Source: Clostridiales bacterium (GTDB lineage Bacteria > Bacillota > Clostridia > Oscillospirales > Oscillospiraceae). Taken from it: a stretch of 35,754 nt of DNA. The first letter of the stretch is position 1. Each line of letters begins with the position of its first letter. Of the stretch, positions 21,996 through 30,176 are shown piece by piece. Location: NCBI GenBank assembly GCA_004558025.1, contig SFEG01000018.1, positions 1 to 35,754 of the forward strand. Direction: 5' to 3'. Under the pieces are notes generated by a model, which saw only the letters and a program-made list of their open reading frames with translations, was not told the origin of the DNA and did no database searches. A program made the position numbers and the translations under genes.

Positions 21996-23303
21996 TCAAG
22001 CGTTTTTAGGCACCAGCACCGCTTTTCCGCCCATGTACGGACGCAGGACCTCGGGAATGGTGACGCTGCCGTCGGCCTGAAGGTGGTTCTCCAGGAAAGC
22101 AATGAGCATGCGCGGCGGCGCGACGACGGTGTTGTTGAGCGTGTGCGGCAGGTACATCTTGCCGTCCTCGCCCTTGACGCGGATCTTCAGCCTTCTCGCC
22201 TGGGCGTCGCCGAGGTTCGAGCAGGAGCAGACCTCGAAGTACTTCTTCTGACGCGGCGACCACGCCTCGATATCGCAGGACTTGACCTTGAGGTCTGCCA
22301 GATCGCCCGAGCAGCACTCGAGCTGACGCACGGGGATCTCAAGGCTGCGGAACAGCTCGACGCTGTAGCGCCACATCTTCTCGTACCACGCCTTGCTGTC
22401 CTCGGGCTTGCAGACGACGATCATCTCCTGCTTTTCAAACTGGTGGATGCGGTAAACGCCTCGCTCCTCGATGCCGTGCGCGCCCTTTTCCTTGCGGAAG
22501 CAGGGGCTGTAGCTCGTCAGGGTCTGCGGCAGGCTCGCCTCGGGCAGGATCTGGTCGATGAACTTGCCGATCATCGAGTGCTCGCTCGTGCCGATCAGGT
22601 ACAGATCCTCGCCCTCGATCTTGTACATCATCGCGTCCATGTCCGTCTGGCTCATGACGCCCTCGACGACGTTGCCGTGGATCATGAACGGCGGCACGCA
22701 GTATGTAAAGCCCTTGTCTATCATGAAATCGCGGCCGTAGGCTGTCATTGCCGAGTGCAGACGCGCGATATCTCCCATGAGGTAGTAAAAGCCGCTGCCG
22801 GAAACGCGCCCCGCCGCGTCCATGTCGATGCCGTTGAAGCTCTCCATGATCTCGGTGTGATAGGGGATATCGTAATCGGGAACGAGGGGCTCGCCGAAGC
22901 GCTCGACCTCGACGTTTGCCGAATCGTCCGGGCCGATGGGCACGCTGTCGTCGATGATGTTCGGTATCGTCAGCATGATCTTGCGTATGCTGACGGCAAG
23001 CTCGTCGTGAAGCTTCTCAAGCTCCGCAAGGCGGTCGGCATTTGCCTTGACCTGCGCCTTGGCCTCCTCGGCCTCAGCGAGCTTCGAGGGATCCTTCTTT
23101 GCCTGACCCATGAGCTGTCCGACCTTTTTCGACAGGGCGTTGCGGCTTGCTCTGAGCTCGTTTGCCTCGGTCATCGCCGCGCGGTACTTAACGTCGAGCT
23201 CAATGACCTCGTCGACCAGCGGAAGCTTCTCGTCCTGGAACTTTTTCTTTATGTTTTCCTTGACTATCTCGGGATTTTCACGGACAAATTTTATATCCAG
23301 CAT
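21996..23303 (-). CDS. serS: Seryl-tRNA synthetase
   Basis: 435 residues. AAGGAGAAA precedes ATG 23303, 15 nt after parB. The N-terminal antiparallel coiled-coil arm spans about residues 30-100. The class II core has motif 2 (FRKEKGAHGIEERGVYRIHQFEKQE). Motif 3 reads LNNTVVAPPRMLIAFLENH, keeping the Arg but differing from the more common NGSGLAVGRTL form. It charges tRNA-Ser and starts selenocysteine synthesis. It probably shares the parA-parB transcript. Confidence 0.96.
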   Translation of the reverse strand: MLDIKFVRENPEIVKENIKKKFQDEKLPLVDEVIELDVKYRAAMTEANELRASRNALSKKVGQLMGQAKKDPSKLAEAEEAKAQVKANADRLAELEKLHDELAVSIRKIMLTIPNIIDDSVPIGPDDSANVEVERFGEPLVPDYDIPYHTEIMESFNGIDMDAAGRVSGSGFYYLMGDIARLHSAMTAYGRDFMIDKGFTYCVPPFMIHGNVVEGVMSQTDMDAMMYKIEGEDLYLIGTSEHSMIGKFIDQILPEASLPQTLTSYSPCFRKEKGAHGIEERGVYRIHQFEKQEMIVVCKPEDSKAWYEKMWRYSVELFRSLEIPVRQLECCSGDLADLKVKSCDIEAWSPRQKKYFEVCSCSNLGDAQARRLKIRVKGEDGKMYLPHTLNNTVVAPPRMLIAFLENHLQADGSVTIPEVLRPYMGGKAVLVPKNA

Positions 23304-23318
23304 CTTAAATTTTCTCCT

Positions 23319-24221
23319 TTACTTGATTATTTCTTCCCAGCTGCGACCCATGCGCGCCAGATTCGATATGAGCGCCTCGCGGTCGTCGCTGTCGTAAAAT
23401 TCCAATATTATCCTTCCGCCCTTACGCTTTTGCTCAAGTGCGACCTTGCGCGAGAGCGAACGGCTGAGGAAATCCTCGGTCTCTGCTATGTAATCGACCA
23501 TGAGCTCGCTTGATTTTGAGTCCTCCGCGGGTTCCTCGGCGAGCTTTTTGAGCGTCTTTGTGACGAGCTGCTCGGTCTTTCGCACGGAAAGTGCGCCGTC
23601 GATGACAGCACGCGCGGCCTTGAGCTGCTCATTGGGATCGCTTATCGGCAGCAGCGCACGCGCGTGTCCGGCCGAGAGCGTTCCGTCCTCGACCAGCGGA
23701 AGCACGTCCTTGCTCAGGCTCAGCAGGCGCATCGCGTTCGTTATCGCCGGGCGCGAGCGTCCGACGCTTTTGGACGCCTCCTCCTGCGTCAGCCCGTATT
23801 CCTCGATGAGGCTCTTGTAGCCGAGCGCCTCCTCGATGGGGTTCAGGTCCTCGCGCTGCAAATTCTCGACCAAAGCAAGCTCCGCGACGCGGCGGTCGTC
23901 GGCATCAATAACGCGAACCGGCACCTCGACGAGTCCGGCCATGCGGCTCGCCCTCCAGCGGCGCTCGCCGGCGATTATCTGATAAAATCCGCCCTCGCGG
24001 CGGCGCACGGTGATCGGCTGGATCAGGCCGTACTGCGCGATGGAATCGGCCAGCTCCTGCAATGCCTCGTCGTCGAATCGACTTCGCGGCTGCTCGGCGC
24101 GCGGCTCGACCTTGGCGATGGGCGCATAGATGAGCTCACCCTCGTTCTCGTTATCGAGAATATCGTCGCCGAAGAGCTCGCTCAGGCCGCGTCCGAGACC
24201 TTTTTTCGTATCCTTGGCCAT
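23319..24221 (-). CDS. parB: Chromosome-partitioning protein ParB (Spo0J-like)
   Basis: 300 residues. It starts 11 nt after parA with AAAGGAGC upstream. The N-terminal KGLGRGLSELFGDD and RAEQPRSRFDDEALQELADSI segments lead into the CTP-binding box GERRWRA and ENLQREDLNPIEEA. A central helix-turn-helix (LTQEEASKSVGRSRPAITNAMRLL) reads parS, and the C-terminus dimerises. It loads on the parS sites just upstream of parA as a CTP-dependent clamp, organising the origin and recruiting SMC. Confidence 0.97.
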   Translation of the reverse strand: MAKDTKKGLGRGLSELFGDDILDNENEGELIYAPIAKVEPRAEQPRSRFDDEALQELADSIAQYGLIQPITVRRREGGFYQIIAGERRWRASRMAGLVEVPVRVIDADDRRVAELALVENLQREDLNPIEEALGYKSLIEEYGLTQEEASKSVGRSRPAITNAMRLLSLSKDVLPLVEDGTLSAGHARALLPISDPNEQLKAARAVIDGALSVRKTEQLVTKTLKKLAEEPAEDSKSSELMVDYIAETEDFLSRSLSRKVALEQKRKGGRIILEFYDSDDREALISNLARMGRSWEEIIK

Positions 24222-24232
24222 TTTTGCTCCTT

Positions 24233-25003
24233 TCAGCTCTTTTTTCTGTACTTTTCGCGCAGCAGAAACTCGTCCGCGAGCTTCATGTATGCGCGGCTGC
24301 CCTTGCCGATGCGGTCGTAAGCAACTCCGGGCTTACCGTGGCTCGGAGCTTCGGAAAGGCGCACCGAGCGCGGGATGACCGTCTCATAGACCTTCGCGCC
24401 GAAGTATTCCTTCAGCTCAAACGCGACCTGCTGGGTCAGGTTTGTGCGCGCGTCGTACATGGTCATGACGATGCCCTGGATGCGCAGCGACGGGTTCAGG
24501 CGCTTATTGCACATGCGTATCGTCGTCATCAGGTCGGCGATGCCCTCGAGCGCGTAGTATTCACACTGCATCGGGATAATTACGTTGTCTGCCGCGACGA
24601 GCGCGTTGAGCGTCAAAAGCTCCAGCGACGGCGGACAGTCGATAAATATGTAGTCGTAGTCGTTATATACCATTTGAAGCGCGGTTTTCAGCACGAACTC
24701 GCGCTTTTCCCTTCGCACAAGCTCGACCGACGCGCCGGACAGCTCCTTATTTGACGGTATCACGTCGCCGTAGGGCGTGTGCCGGATGCAGTCGAGGGTG
24801 TCGGCGTTTTTTATCAGCAGCTCGTACGCGCCGGGCGTCGAGTTCTTGTCCACGCCCATGCCGGAGCTTGAATTGCCCTGCGGGTCGCAATCCACGAGCA
24901 GGACGCGCTTGCCCTTCATTTTCAGCGCGCAGGCAAGGTTCACGCAGGTCGTGGTCTTGCCGACGCCGCCCTTCTGGTTGGCTATCGCAATGATTCTTGA
25001 CAT
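24233..25003 (-). CDS. parA: Chromosome-partitioning ATPase ParA/Soj
   Basis: 256 residues from ATG 25003 (GAGGTGAG upstream); a longer frame to 25144 crosses the promoter and parS sites and is rejected. The deviant Walker A is NQKGGVGKTTTCVNLA, followed by LLVDCDPQGNSS and FIDCPPSLELLTLNAL. It works with ParB in origin segregation and modulates replication initiation. A strong promoter lies at 25023-25051. Confidence 0.97.
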   Translation of the reverse strand: MSRIIAIANQKGGVGKTTTCVNLACALKMKGKRVLLVDCDPQGNSSSGMGVDKNSTPGAYELLIKNADTLDCIRHTPYGDVIPSNKELSGASVELVRREKREFVLKTALQMVYNDYDYIFIDCPPSLELLTLNALVAADNVIIPMQCEYYALEGIADLMTTIRMCNKRLNPSLRIQGIVMTMYDARTNLTQQVAFELKEYFGAKVYETVIPRSVRLSEAPSHGKPGVAYDRIGKGSRAYMKLADEFLLREKYRKKS

Positions 25004-25022
25004 AGTCTCACCTCTTGCGGCT

Positions 25023-25051
25023 ATTATATCAAGACTGCGCGCGCTTTTCAA
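25023..25051 (-). promoter_or_regulatory. parA-parB-serS promoter
   Basis: On the minus strand TTGAAA (25051-25046), 17-nt spacer, TATAAT (25028-25023). The upstream parS site abuts the -35 box, so ParB binding may affect this promoter. Confidence 0.8.
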
Positions 25052-25067
25052 CGTTTCACGTGGAACA
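25052..25067. promoter_or_regulatory. parS-like site 1
   Basis: CGTTTCACGTGGAACA differs from consensus TGTTTCACGTGAAACA at the first base and at one base of the right arm. It lies directly next to the parA -35 box. Confidence 0.85.
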
Positions 25068-25085
25068 TTTTTAATTTTTTTGCTT

Positions 25086-25101
25086 TGTTTCACGTGAAAC
25101 G
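25086..25101. promoter_or_regulatory. parS site 2
   Basis: TGTTTCACGTGAAACG, 15 of 16 bases matching consensus parS. Confidence 0.92.
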
Positions 25102-25111
25102 AAGGCGGCAA

Positions 25112-25127
25112 TGTTTCACGTGAAACG
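25112..25127. promoter_or_regulatory. parS site 3
   Basis: TGTTTCACGTGAAACG, 15 of 16 bases matching consensus parS. It abuts the gpr stop codon at 25128. Confidence 0.92.
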
Positions 25128-25973
25128 TCACTCAATAAGCGCATCGATATCCGCGATAGTCAGACCGTCGTGGAGAGCAAGGTCAATGCCGTAGGCGATG
25201 AGCTTTGCTGCGGACTTCACGAGCTCATCGATATTGCGCGGCGTGACGAACAGGCACTCAGCACCCTCGTCATCGCAGAGCGCCGAGGCGTCCGCAACGG
25301 TCGGAACGCCGACGGCGATCACGGGACAGCCGAGGTAAGCCTCATTTATCTCGGCGCGGTCATTACCGACGCCGCTGCCGGGGGATATGCCCGTGTCACA
25401 CAGCTGGACATTACGGCAGAGTCTGCCGATCTCGCCGCTGGCAAGCGCGTCCACCGCGATGACGCAGTCGGGGTGGACGAGTCCGCACATCGCGCGTATC
25501 GCCTGGGCGCTTTCGATGCCCGTCGTGCCCAGAACCCCTGTGCGCAGGACGGATACGGACGAAAAGGCCGCAAAATCCTCCGGCAGCGAGGATTTCAGGT
25601 GCCGCGTAACGATCAGGCTGTCGGAAACACAGGGGCCGACCGCGTCGGGCGTGACCGCGCGGTTGCCGAGACAGGCGATGAGGAAGCTCTTCGCACGCTC
25701 GACGGCGGGGAAAAAACGCAGAAGATCGCGCACAGCCGCCGCACAGTCCGGGAAGTTCTGGCCGCGTCGCGTAACATAATCTGCCATTTCGAGAGTCAGA
25801 TACTTACCGATGGGCTTGCCGAGCGCCTGAGCGCCGGCGTCCGACGCAATGACGACTCGGCTGACCGAGCAGCCGTGGATATTCAGTGTGTCGGCAGTCA
25901 CGCCCTCGGGGCAGGTATCAAGCCTCGCCGCCGACTCGGCTGCAAGGTCTGTTCGGGCAAATTTATTCTGCAT
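25128..25973 (-). CDS. gpr: Germination protease GPR (spore protease, peptidase A25)
   Basis: 281 residues from ATG 25973 (CAGGAGG upstream); an upstream start at 26042 lies before this site. It begins NKFARTDLAAES, continues with IVTRHLKSSLPEDFAAFSSV, CVIAVDALASGEIGRLCRNVQL and the diagnostic DTGISPGSGVGNDRAEINE segment. GPR degrades small acid-soluble proteins at spore germination, which makes the organism a spore former or recent descendant. It is shorter than the Bacillus enzyme (C-terminal region missing), as in several Ruminococcaceae-type relatives. Confidence 0.94.
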   Translation of the reverse strand: MQNKFARTDLAAESAARLDTCPEGVTADTLNIHGCSVSRVVIASDAGAQALGKPIGKYLTLEMADYVTRRGQNFPDCAAAVRDLLRFFPAVERAKSFLIACLGNRAVTPDAVGPCVSDSLIVTRHLKSSLPEDFAAFSSVSVLRTGVLGTTGIESAQAIRAMCGLVHPDCVIAVDALASGEIGRLCRNVQLCDTGISPGSGVGNDRAEINEAYLGCPVIAVGVPTVADASALCDDEGAECLFVTPRNIDELVKSAAKLIAYGIDLALHDGLTIADIDALIE

Positions 25974-26071
25974 TGAGCTACCTCCTGCAACAATATATAG
26001 TGGTAGCTTGCCCGCACGCGGCACAAGCGATACATGCAGCAATAAAAAAACGGAAAAAATTCAAAAAAAGC

Positions 26072-26100
26072 TTGCAATCTCAGTGGTTTGATGATAAACT
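26072..26100 (+). promoter_or_regulatory. rpsT promoter
   Basis: TTGCAA (26072-26077), 17-nt spacer, TAAACT (26095-26100). Confidence 0.7.
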
Positions 26101-26106
26101 AATTAT

Positions 26107-26260
26107 CCGCGAGCGTCTACTCGCGTTTCGTTACGTTATTCAGTCCCAAACGGCAGTAACCGCCAGATCGGAAATCAGTCTGGCAGCCGGCGTAAACCGG
26201 CGGTTTTCGCCGGAAAAGTCCGTAGACTTTTGTTACTAAGTTACAAGGAGGTGCACAACG
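26107..26260 (+). promoter_or_regulatory. Structured rpsT leader
   Basis: About 150 nt of untranslated leader with hairpins CGCGAG/CTCGCG (26109-26126), GCCAGA/TCTGGC (about 26161-26184) and two alternating CCGGCG/CGCCGG-type stems (26186-26215), before the ribosome site AAGGAGGTG. It may be an autoregulatory leader for S20; I do not recognise a catalogued class. Confidence 0.5.
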
Positions 26261-26524
26261 ATGCCCAACATTAAGTCCGCAATGAAGAGAGATGCAAAGA
26301 GCAAGGAGCTCCGCGCAAAGAATCGCGCAGACAAGACCGCGCTCAAGACCGTCATGAAGAAGTTCGACGCAGCAGTCGCAGGCGGCGACAAGACCGCAGC
26401 AGCAGAGAGCTACAAGGTCGCAGTCAAGGCAGTGGACAAGGCAGCCTGCAAGGGTCTTATCCATAAGAACAACGCAGCTCACAAGAAGAGCGCCATGACC
26501 GTTGCACTCAACAAGATGGATTGA
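26261..26524 (+). CDS. rpsT: 30S ribosomal protein S20
   Basis: 87 residues beginning MPNIKSAMKRDAKSKE and ending with GLIHKNNAAHKKSAMTVALNK, the basic three-helix S20 protein that binds 16S rRNA. AAGGAGGTG precedes the start. It is monocistronic, with a leader and terminator, and divergent from gpr. Confidence 0.97.
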   Translation: MPNIKSAMKRDAKSKELRAKNRADKTALKTVMKKFDAAVAGGDKTAAAESYKVAVKAVDKAACKGLIHKNNAAHKKSAMTVALNKMD

Positions 26525-26541
26525 TCTTATACATTGAATAT

Positions 26542-26577
26542 AAAAAGAGCGAGGAAATTTCTTTCCTCGCTCTTTTT
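26542..26577. terminator. rpsT terminator (bidirectional)
   Basis: 16-bp stem AAAAAGAGCGAGGAAA / TTTCCTCGCTCTTTTT with a 4-nt loop, 17 nt after the rpsT stop. Confidence 0.9.
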
Positions 26578-26582
26578 ATTTT

Positions 26583-26816
26583 TGGAGGCGATTTTTCAGA
26601 GGCGCTTTGAGTCTATACCAATACGTATTTTACAGGTGCCCGGTATCGAAACGACGGAATAAGCCATAATGTTTCGCTGCCCGAAAAAGCGGTGAAAGGT
26701 TTGTGCCGCACCCGCGGGAAGCGGCAGTCGTATGGTTTAGTCAGCAGGTGCGACACCGAGCGACCGCAATCACCGTATCCGTAGCTGCGTCCGTGCTCCT
26801 CTAAAAATTCGCTTCC
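26583..26816 (+). repeat. Interspersed repeat element, copy 9
   Basis: Left arm TTTTTCAGAGGCGCTTTGAG ... CCAATACGTATTTTAC ... CCCGGTATCGAA with an extra GGAGGCGA unit in front; interior CCATAATGTTTCGCTGCCCG and GGGAAGCGGCAG; right arm CGACCGCAATCACCGTATCC ... GTGCTCCTCTAAAAATTCGC. The right arm encodes the end of the ABC transporter on the minus strand. Confidence 0.87.
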
Positions 26817-28525
26817 GATAGTTTTGCATATATGCCGCCGCGGGCGATAAGCTCTGCGTGGCTGCCCTGCTCGGCGACGCGGCCGTGCTCGATGACGGCG
26901 ATGCTGTCGGCATTGCGGATGGTTGACAGGCGGTGGGCGATGACGATGCTCGTTCTTCCGACGCAGAGCCTGTCGAGCGAGGCCTGGATTCTTCGCTCGG
27001 TGACGGTGTCCAGGGCGCTGGTCGCCTCGTCGAGTATGAGCACCGGCGGGTTTTTCAGGAACACGCGCGCGATGGATATGCGCTGCTTCTGCCCGCCCGA
27101 GAGCATCACGCCGCGCTCGCCGATGTAGCTGTCGTAGCCGTCGGGCATCTGCATGATCTCATCGTGCAGCTCGGCAAGGCGCGCGGCCTCAATTATCTCC
27201 TCGTCGCTCGCGTCCGGGCGGCCGTAGCGGATATTTTCGCGCACCGTGCCCGCGAACATGTAAACATCCTGCTGGATGATGCCGATGTTGCGCCGCAGCG
27301 ACGCCTGGGTGACGCCGCGCACGTCCTTTCCGTCGACGGTCACGCTGCCGTCGGAGACGTCGTAAAAGCGCATGATGAGCTGGCTCACGGTGGTCTTGCC
27401 GCCACCGGACGGGCCGATGAGCGCGAGGGTCTTTCCGGCCTCGGCGCGAAGAGAAACATTGTGCAGCACCTCGACGCTGTCGTAGGTAAAGCTCACGTCA
27501 TTGAGCGCGATCTCACCCTTTACGCGGCCGAGGTCGGCAGCGTCCGGCGCATCCTTTATCTCGGGCTCGGTGCGCATGATCTCAAGAAAGCGCTCAAAGC
27601 CCGCCGCGCCCTGCATGTATATCTCGGCAAACTGCGCGAGCTTGCGCACGGGGTTTATGAAGGTCGAGACGTACAGCGTGAAGGTGATGAGGTCGATGTA
27701 GTTAAAGCTGCCGCGCATTATCATAAGGCCGCCGACGGCGATGACCGCGACGGGCATGATACCGGTCGTGAATTCCATGCCGCTCATGAACGCGCCCATG
27801 GTCTTGTAGTATTCCTTCTTTGCGCCGCGATAGAGCTCGTTTGCCGCGTCGAATTTCTCTTTTTCGAGCTCCTCGTTGGCGAAGGCCTTGGCCGTGCGCA
27901 CGCCTGAAACGCCGTTTTCGAGCGCCGAGTAGATGACGCCCATCTTGCGCTTGACCTCCATGTTCGCGGCCTTCATTTTCACACGACATTTGAGCGTGAA
28001 CCACAGGCACAGCGGCAGGAGTATCGCCAGCACCAGCGTCAGCTGCCAGTTGATCGTCGCCATGATTATCATCGCGCCGACGATCGTCAGGGCGCAGATG
28101 ATGATGTTCTCCGGCCCGTGATGGGCAAGCTCGGTGATCTCGAACAGATCGCCCGTGAGCCTGCTCATGAGCGTGCCCGTGCGATTTTTATCGTAAAATC
28201 CGAAGGACAGCTCCTGCATGTGCGTGTAAAGATCCTCGCGCATGCGCGACTCGATGTTCACGCCCATGCGGTGTCCGAGCACCGTTATGACGTAGTACAG
28301 CGCAGCCTTTAAGACATACGCCAGCGCCAGTATCGCCATGACGATGAAAAATGTTTTGTACATGCTCTGCGGCAGGTAGGTCTGCATGCTGCTTTTCGAC
28401 ACATACGGGAACGCAAGGTCGATCGCCGCGACAAGCACCGCGCATATCGTGTCGATTATAAACAGCTTTTTCTCGCCCATGATGTAAGCGAGGAAAATCT
28501 CAAATGGACTTTTAGTGGCGTTCAT
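26801..28525 (-). CDS. ABC exporter, fused permease and ATPase (MsbA/MDR-like)
   Basis: 574 residues from ATG 28525 (TAGGAGAAG upstream). Six membrane helices occupy about residues 18-300. The ATPase domain has Walker A GPSGGGKTT, Q-loop IIQQDVYMF, signature LSGGQKQR, Walker B VLILDEATSALD and H-loop IVIAHRLST. It would work as a homodimeric exporter of lipid, peptide or drug; the substrate is not predictable. The protein ends SEANF from the repeat arm, the same five residues as the unrelated TtcA-like protein. Confidence 0.94.
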   Translation of the reverse strand: MNATKSPFEIFLAYIMGEKKLFIIDTICAVLVAAIDLAFPYVSKSSMQTYLPQSMYKTFFIVMAILALAYVLKAALYYVITVLGHRMGVNIESRMREDLYTHMQELSFGFYDKNRTGTLMSRLTGDLFEITELAHHGPENIIICALTIVGAMIIMATINWQLTLVLAILLPLCLWFTLKCRVKMKAANMEVKRKMGVIYSALENGVSGVRTAKAFANEELEKEKFDAANELYRGAKKEYYKTMGAFMSGMEFTTGIMPVAVIAVGGLMIMRGSFNYIDLITFTLYVSTFINPVRKLAQFAEIYMQGAAGFERFLEIMRTEPEIKDAPDAADLGRVKGEIALNDVSFTYDSVEVLHNVSLRAEAGKTLALIGPSGGGKTTVSQLIMRFYDVSDGSVTVDGKDVRGVTQASLRRNIGIIQQDVYMFAGTVRENIRYGRPDASDEEIIEAARLAELHDEIMQMPDGYDSYIGERGVMLSGGQKQRISIARVFLKNPPVLILDEATSALDTVTERRIQASLDRLCVGRTSIVIAHRLSTIRNADSIAVIEHGRVAEQGSHAELIARGGIYAKLSEANF

Positions 28526-28542
28526 ACGCTTCTCCTATTCTT

Positions 28543-28700
28543 TTTTTAGAGGCGCTTTGAGAATGTTCTTATACATTTATTGCGGTAGCACGGTGTCGGG
28601 ACATCGGTATAAACCGTAGCGTATCGCATCCCTTCGGATTGTGCTGATTTAGTGCAAAACTTTTGCCTGCACATTGCCTTCCCCTTGAGGGGAAGGGTGA
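28543..28700 (+). repeat. Interspersed repeat element, copy 10 (left half) plus short palindrome
   Basis: Left arm TTTTTTTAGAGGCGCTTTGA ... CTTATACATTTATTGCGG ... and AAACCGTAGCGTATCGCATC, then it stops. From about 28674 a CCTTCCCCTTGAGGGGAAGG palindrome follows. The right half is missing; an IS30-derived remnant is beside it. Confidence 0.8.
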
Positions 28701-28714
28701 CAGATTATCATCTG

Positions 28715-28816
28715 AAGTGCAACACCTAAAAGCTGGACGTGGTCGTTGATCTTTTGAACGACCACCCGAGAAAATGCCTCGGTTGGAAAACTCCGCGCGA
28801 GGTTTTTGTTGCACTT
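28715..28816 (+). mobile_element. 102-bp IS30-derived miniature element
   Basis: Perfect 10-bp inverted ends AAGTGCAACA / TGTTGCACTT bound about 82 bp. The interior at 28730-28822 codes for the C-terminus of an IS30-family transposase (LDVVVDLLNDHPRKCLGWKT then PREVF) and a stop. The same coding segment is at the right end of the window. This fits an internal deletion that kept both ends. Confidence 0.65.
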
Positions 28817-28846
28817 GCTTGACTTTCTACAGTCGTTTTTTAAGTT

Positions 28847-29290
28847 TTATTCTCGCAGTTGCTGAGACTGCGCTACCGCAAGCTCGTCGCAGCGGTTATT
28901 GTATTCGTTCTCGGCGTGACCCTTGACCCAGTGGCAGCGCACTTCGTGCTTTTCGCACAGCTCCAGGAGCTCCGCCCAGAGGTCGGGGTTCAGCGCCGGC
29001 TTTTTATCGGCCTTTTTCCAGCCGTTTTTCCGCCACGACACCGCCCAGCCCTTGCTGAGCGCATCGATGACGTACTTAGAGTCCGAGTACAGCTCAACTA
29101 TGCAGGGCTCCTTCAGCGCCTTGAGTGCCGAGATCACTCCCGTAAGCTCCATTCGGTTGTTCGTCGTCTGCTTTTCTCCGCCCGAGAGCTCCTTTTTTGC
29201 ACCATTATAGCACAAAATCGCGCCCCAGCCGCCCGGTCCCGGGTTGCCGGAGCACGCTCCGTCGGTGTATATCGTAACCGTTTTCATCAT
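28847..29290 (-). CDS. rnhA: Ribonuclease HI
   Basis: 147 residues. The catalytic acidic set is visible: YTDGACSGNPGPGG (Asp), RMELTG (Glu), YSDSKYVIDAL (Asp) and RCDELA near the C-terminus (Asp). WVKGHAENEYNN is the handle/His loop. It removes RNA from RNA-DNA hybrids. Start ATG 29290 overlaps the TGA of the upstream SHOCT gene (ATGA), with no clear ribosome site, so translation is probably coupled. Confidence 0.96.
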   Translation of the reverse strand: MMKTVTIYTDGACSGNPGPGGWGAILCYNGAKKELSGGEKQTTNNRMELTGVISALKALKEPCIVELYSDSKYVIDALSKGWAVSWRKNGWKKADKKPALNPDLWAELLELCEKHEVRCHWVKGHAENEYNNRCDELAVAQSQQLRE

Positions 29291-29796
29291 TTAAGTCCAA
29301 ACTTTCGCATGAGGATATTGTACTCATCCTTTTCGATGAGGCCGTTGCGCATGAGCTCCTTGAGCTGCTCGGCTCGCTTTTCGTCGGCCGTGCCGCTGAT
29401 AGTCGGCTCGGCATGCTCGTGATCGTCGTCGCAGCGGCTGAGGTCATCGCGCATTTTCTCGGTCAGGCGCTTGCTGAGGCTCTCTCCGCCCTCGCGTTTG
29501 CCGACAAACTTCGACATATCGAAGTGCTGCGGCTTAAACTCGCGCTTTTTAGGCTCTGCACGCTCGGGCGCGGCATTTTCCGCATCCGACGCCTCGTCCT
29601 TTGCGTCGGCCTGCTGCTTTTTTATCGCGACCGCCACGGCAACGACGACGCCGATCATCAAAATGATGAAAAACACGCTGCTGCCGTCTATGCCTATCGC
29701 GTCGATGAACACAATAAATGCCACGACGGCGAAGATAACAAGCTTCGCGATGCCAGCCCCGGGCTTCTGATCTCTCCTGTTGTCGTTATTCATCAT
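29287..29796 (-). CDS. Membrane protein with C-terminal SHOCT domain
   Basis: 169 residues from ATG 29796 (GAAAGGCG 8 nt upstream; GTG 29805 and ATG 29793 are alternatives). Two hydrophobic segments (about 17-35 and 40-58) are followed by a charged linker rich in Glu, Lys and Ala, and a SHOCT motif at the C-terminus (EQLKELMRNGLIEKDEYNIL). SHOCT domains are short protein-interaction helices. It is translationally coupled to rnhA; the biological link is unknown. Confidence 0.75.
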   Translation of the reverse strand: MMNNDNRRDQKPGAGIAKLVIFAVVAFIVFIDAIGIDGSSVFFIILMIGVVVAVAVAIKKQQADAKDEASDAENAAPERAEPKKREFKPQHFDMSKFVGKREGGESLSKRLTEKMRDDLSRCDDDHEHAEPTISGTADEKRAEQLKELMRNGLIEKDEYNILMRKFGLK

Positions 29797-29811
29797 TTTT
29801 ATCACGCCTTT

Positions 29812-30176
29812 CTGTTTTTAGTGGCGCACGGACGCGCCTGCGGAAAAAACACCTCATCCGTCAGCCTACGGCTGACACCTTCCCCTCAAGGGGAAGGCAA
29901 GGGTGCGGAGGCAATTTTTGCACCATTTCGGAACAATCTGACGGGACGCGAAACATTATAGTTTGTTTCATTGTCTCGAACCTGTCTTGCGCAATAAGCG
30001 TAGGTAAAGCCTTAATGTGCCACCGAAAAAGCGACCCCTCAGTCAGCTCCGCTGACAGCTCCCCTTACGCAGGGGAGCCAATTGTGTGCGGCGGTTTTAT
30101 GGTTTTGTCGTCACTCTCCGGTCGGGCAGTCGCAATGTGCGTATCCGCAGGTGCGTTAAATCGCCTCTAAAAAGAA
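29812..30176 (-). repeat. Interspersed repeat element, copy 11 (composite, longest)
   Basis: Left arm TTTTTAGTGGCGCACGGACG; right arm GTCGGGCAGTCGCAATGTGC ... GTTAAATCGCCTCTAAAAAG. Two nested double palindromes are present: 29862-29908 (GTCAGCC-TAC-GGCTGAC, CTTCCCCTCAAGGGGAAG) and 30030-30081 (GTCAGCTCCGCTGAC, CTCCCCTTACGCAGGGGAG). A second family core (GACGCGAAACATTATAGTTT) lies between them. Confidence 0.82.

Noticed and set aside
21825..23513. Long plus-strand open frame (562 codons) opposite serS
   Set aside because: Shadow of serS and parB in GC-rich DNA; composition is atypical and it crosses two genes and a repeat.
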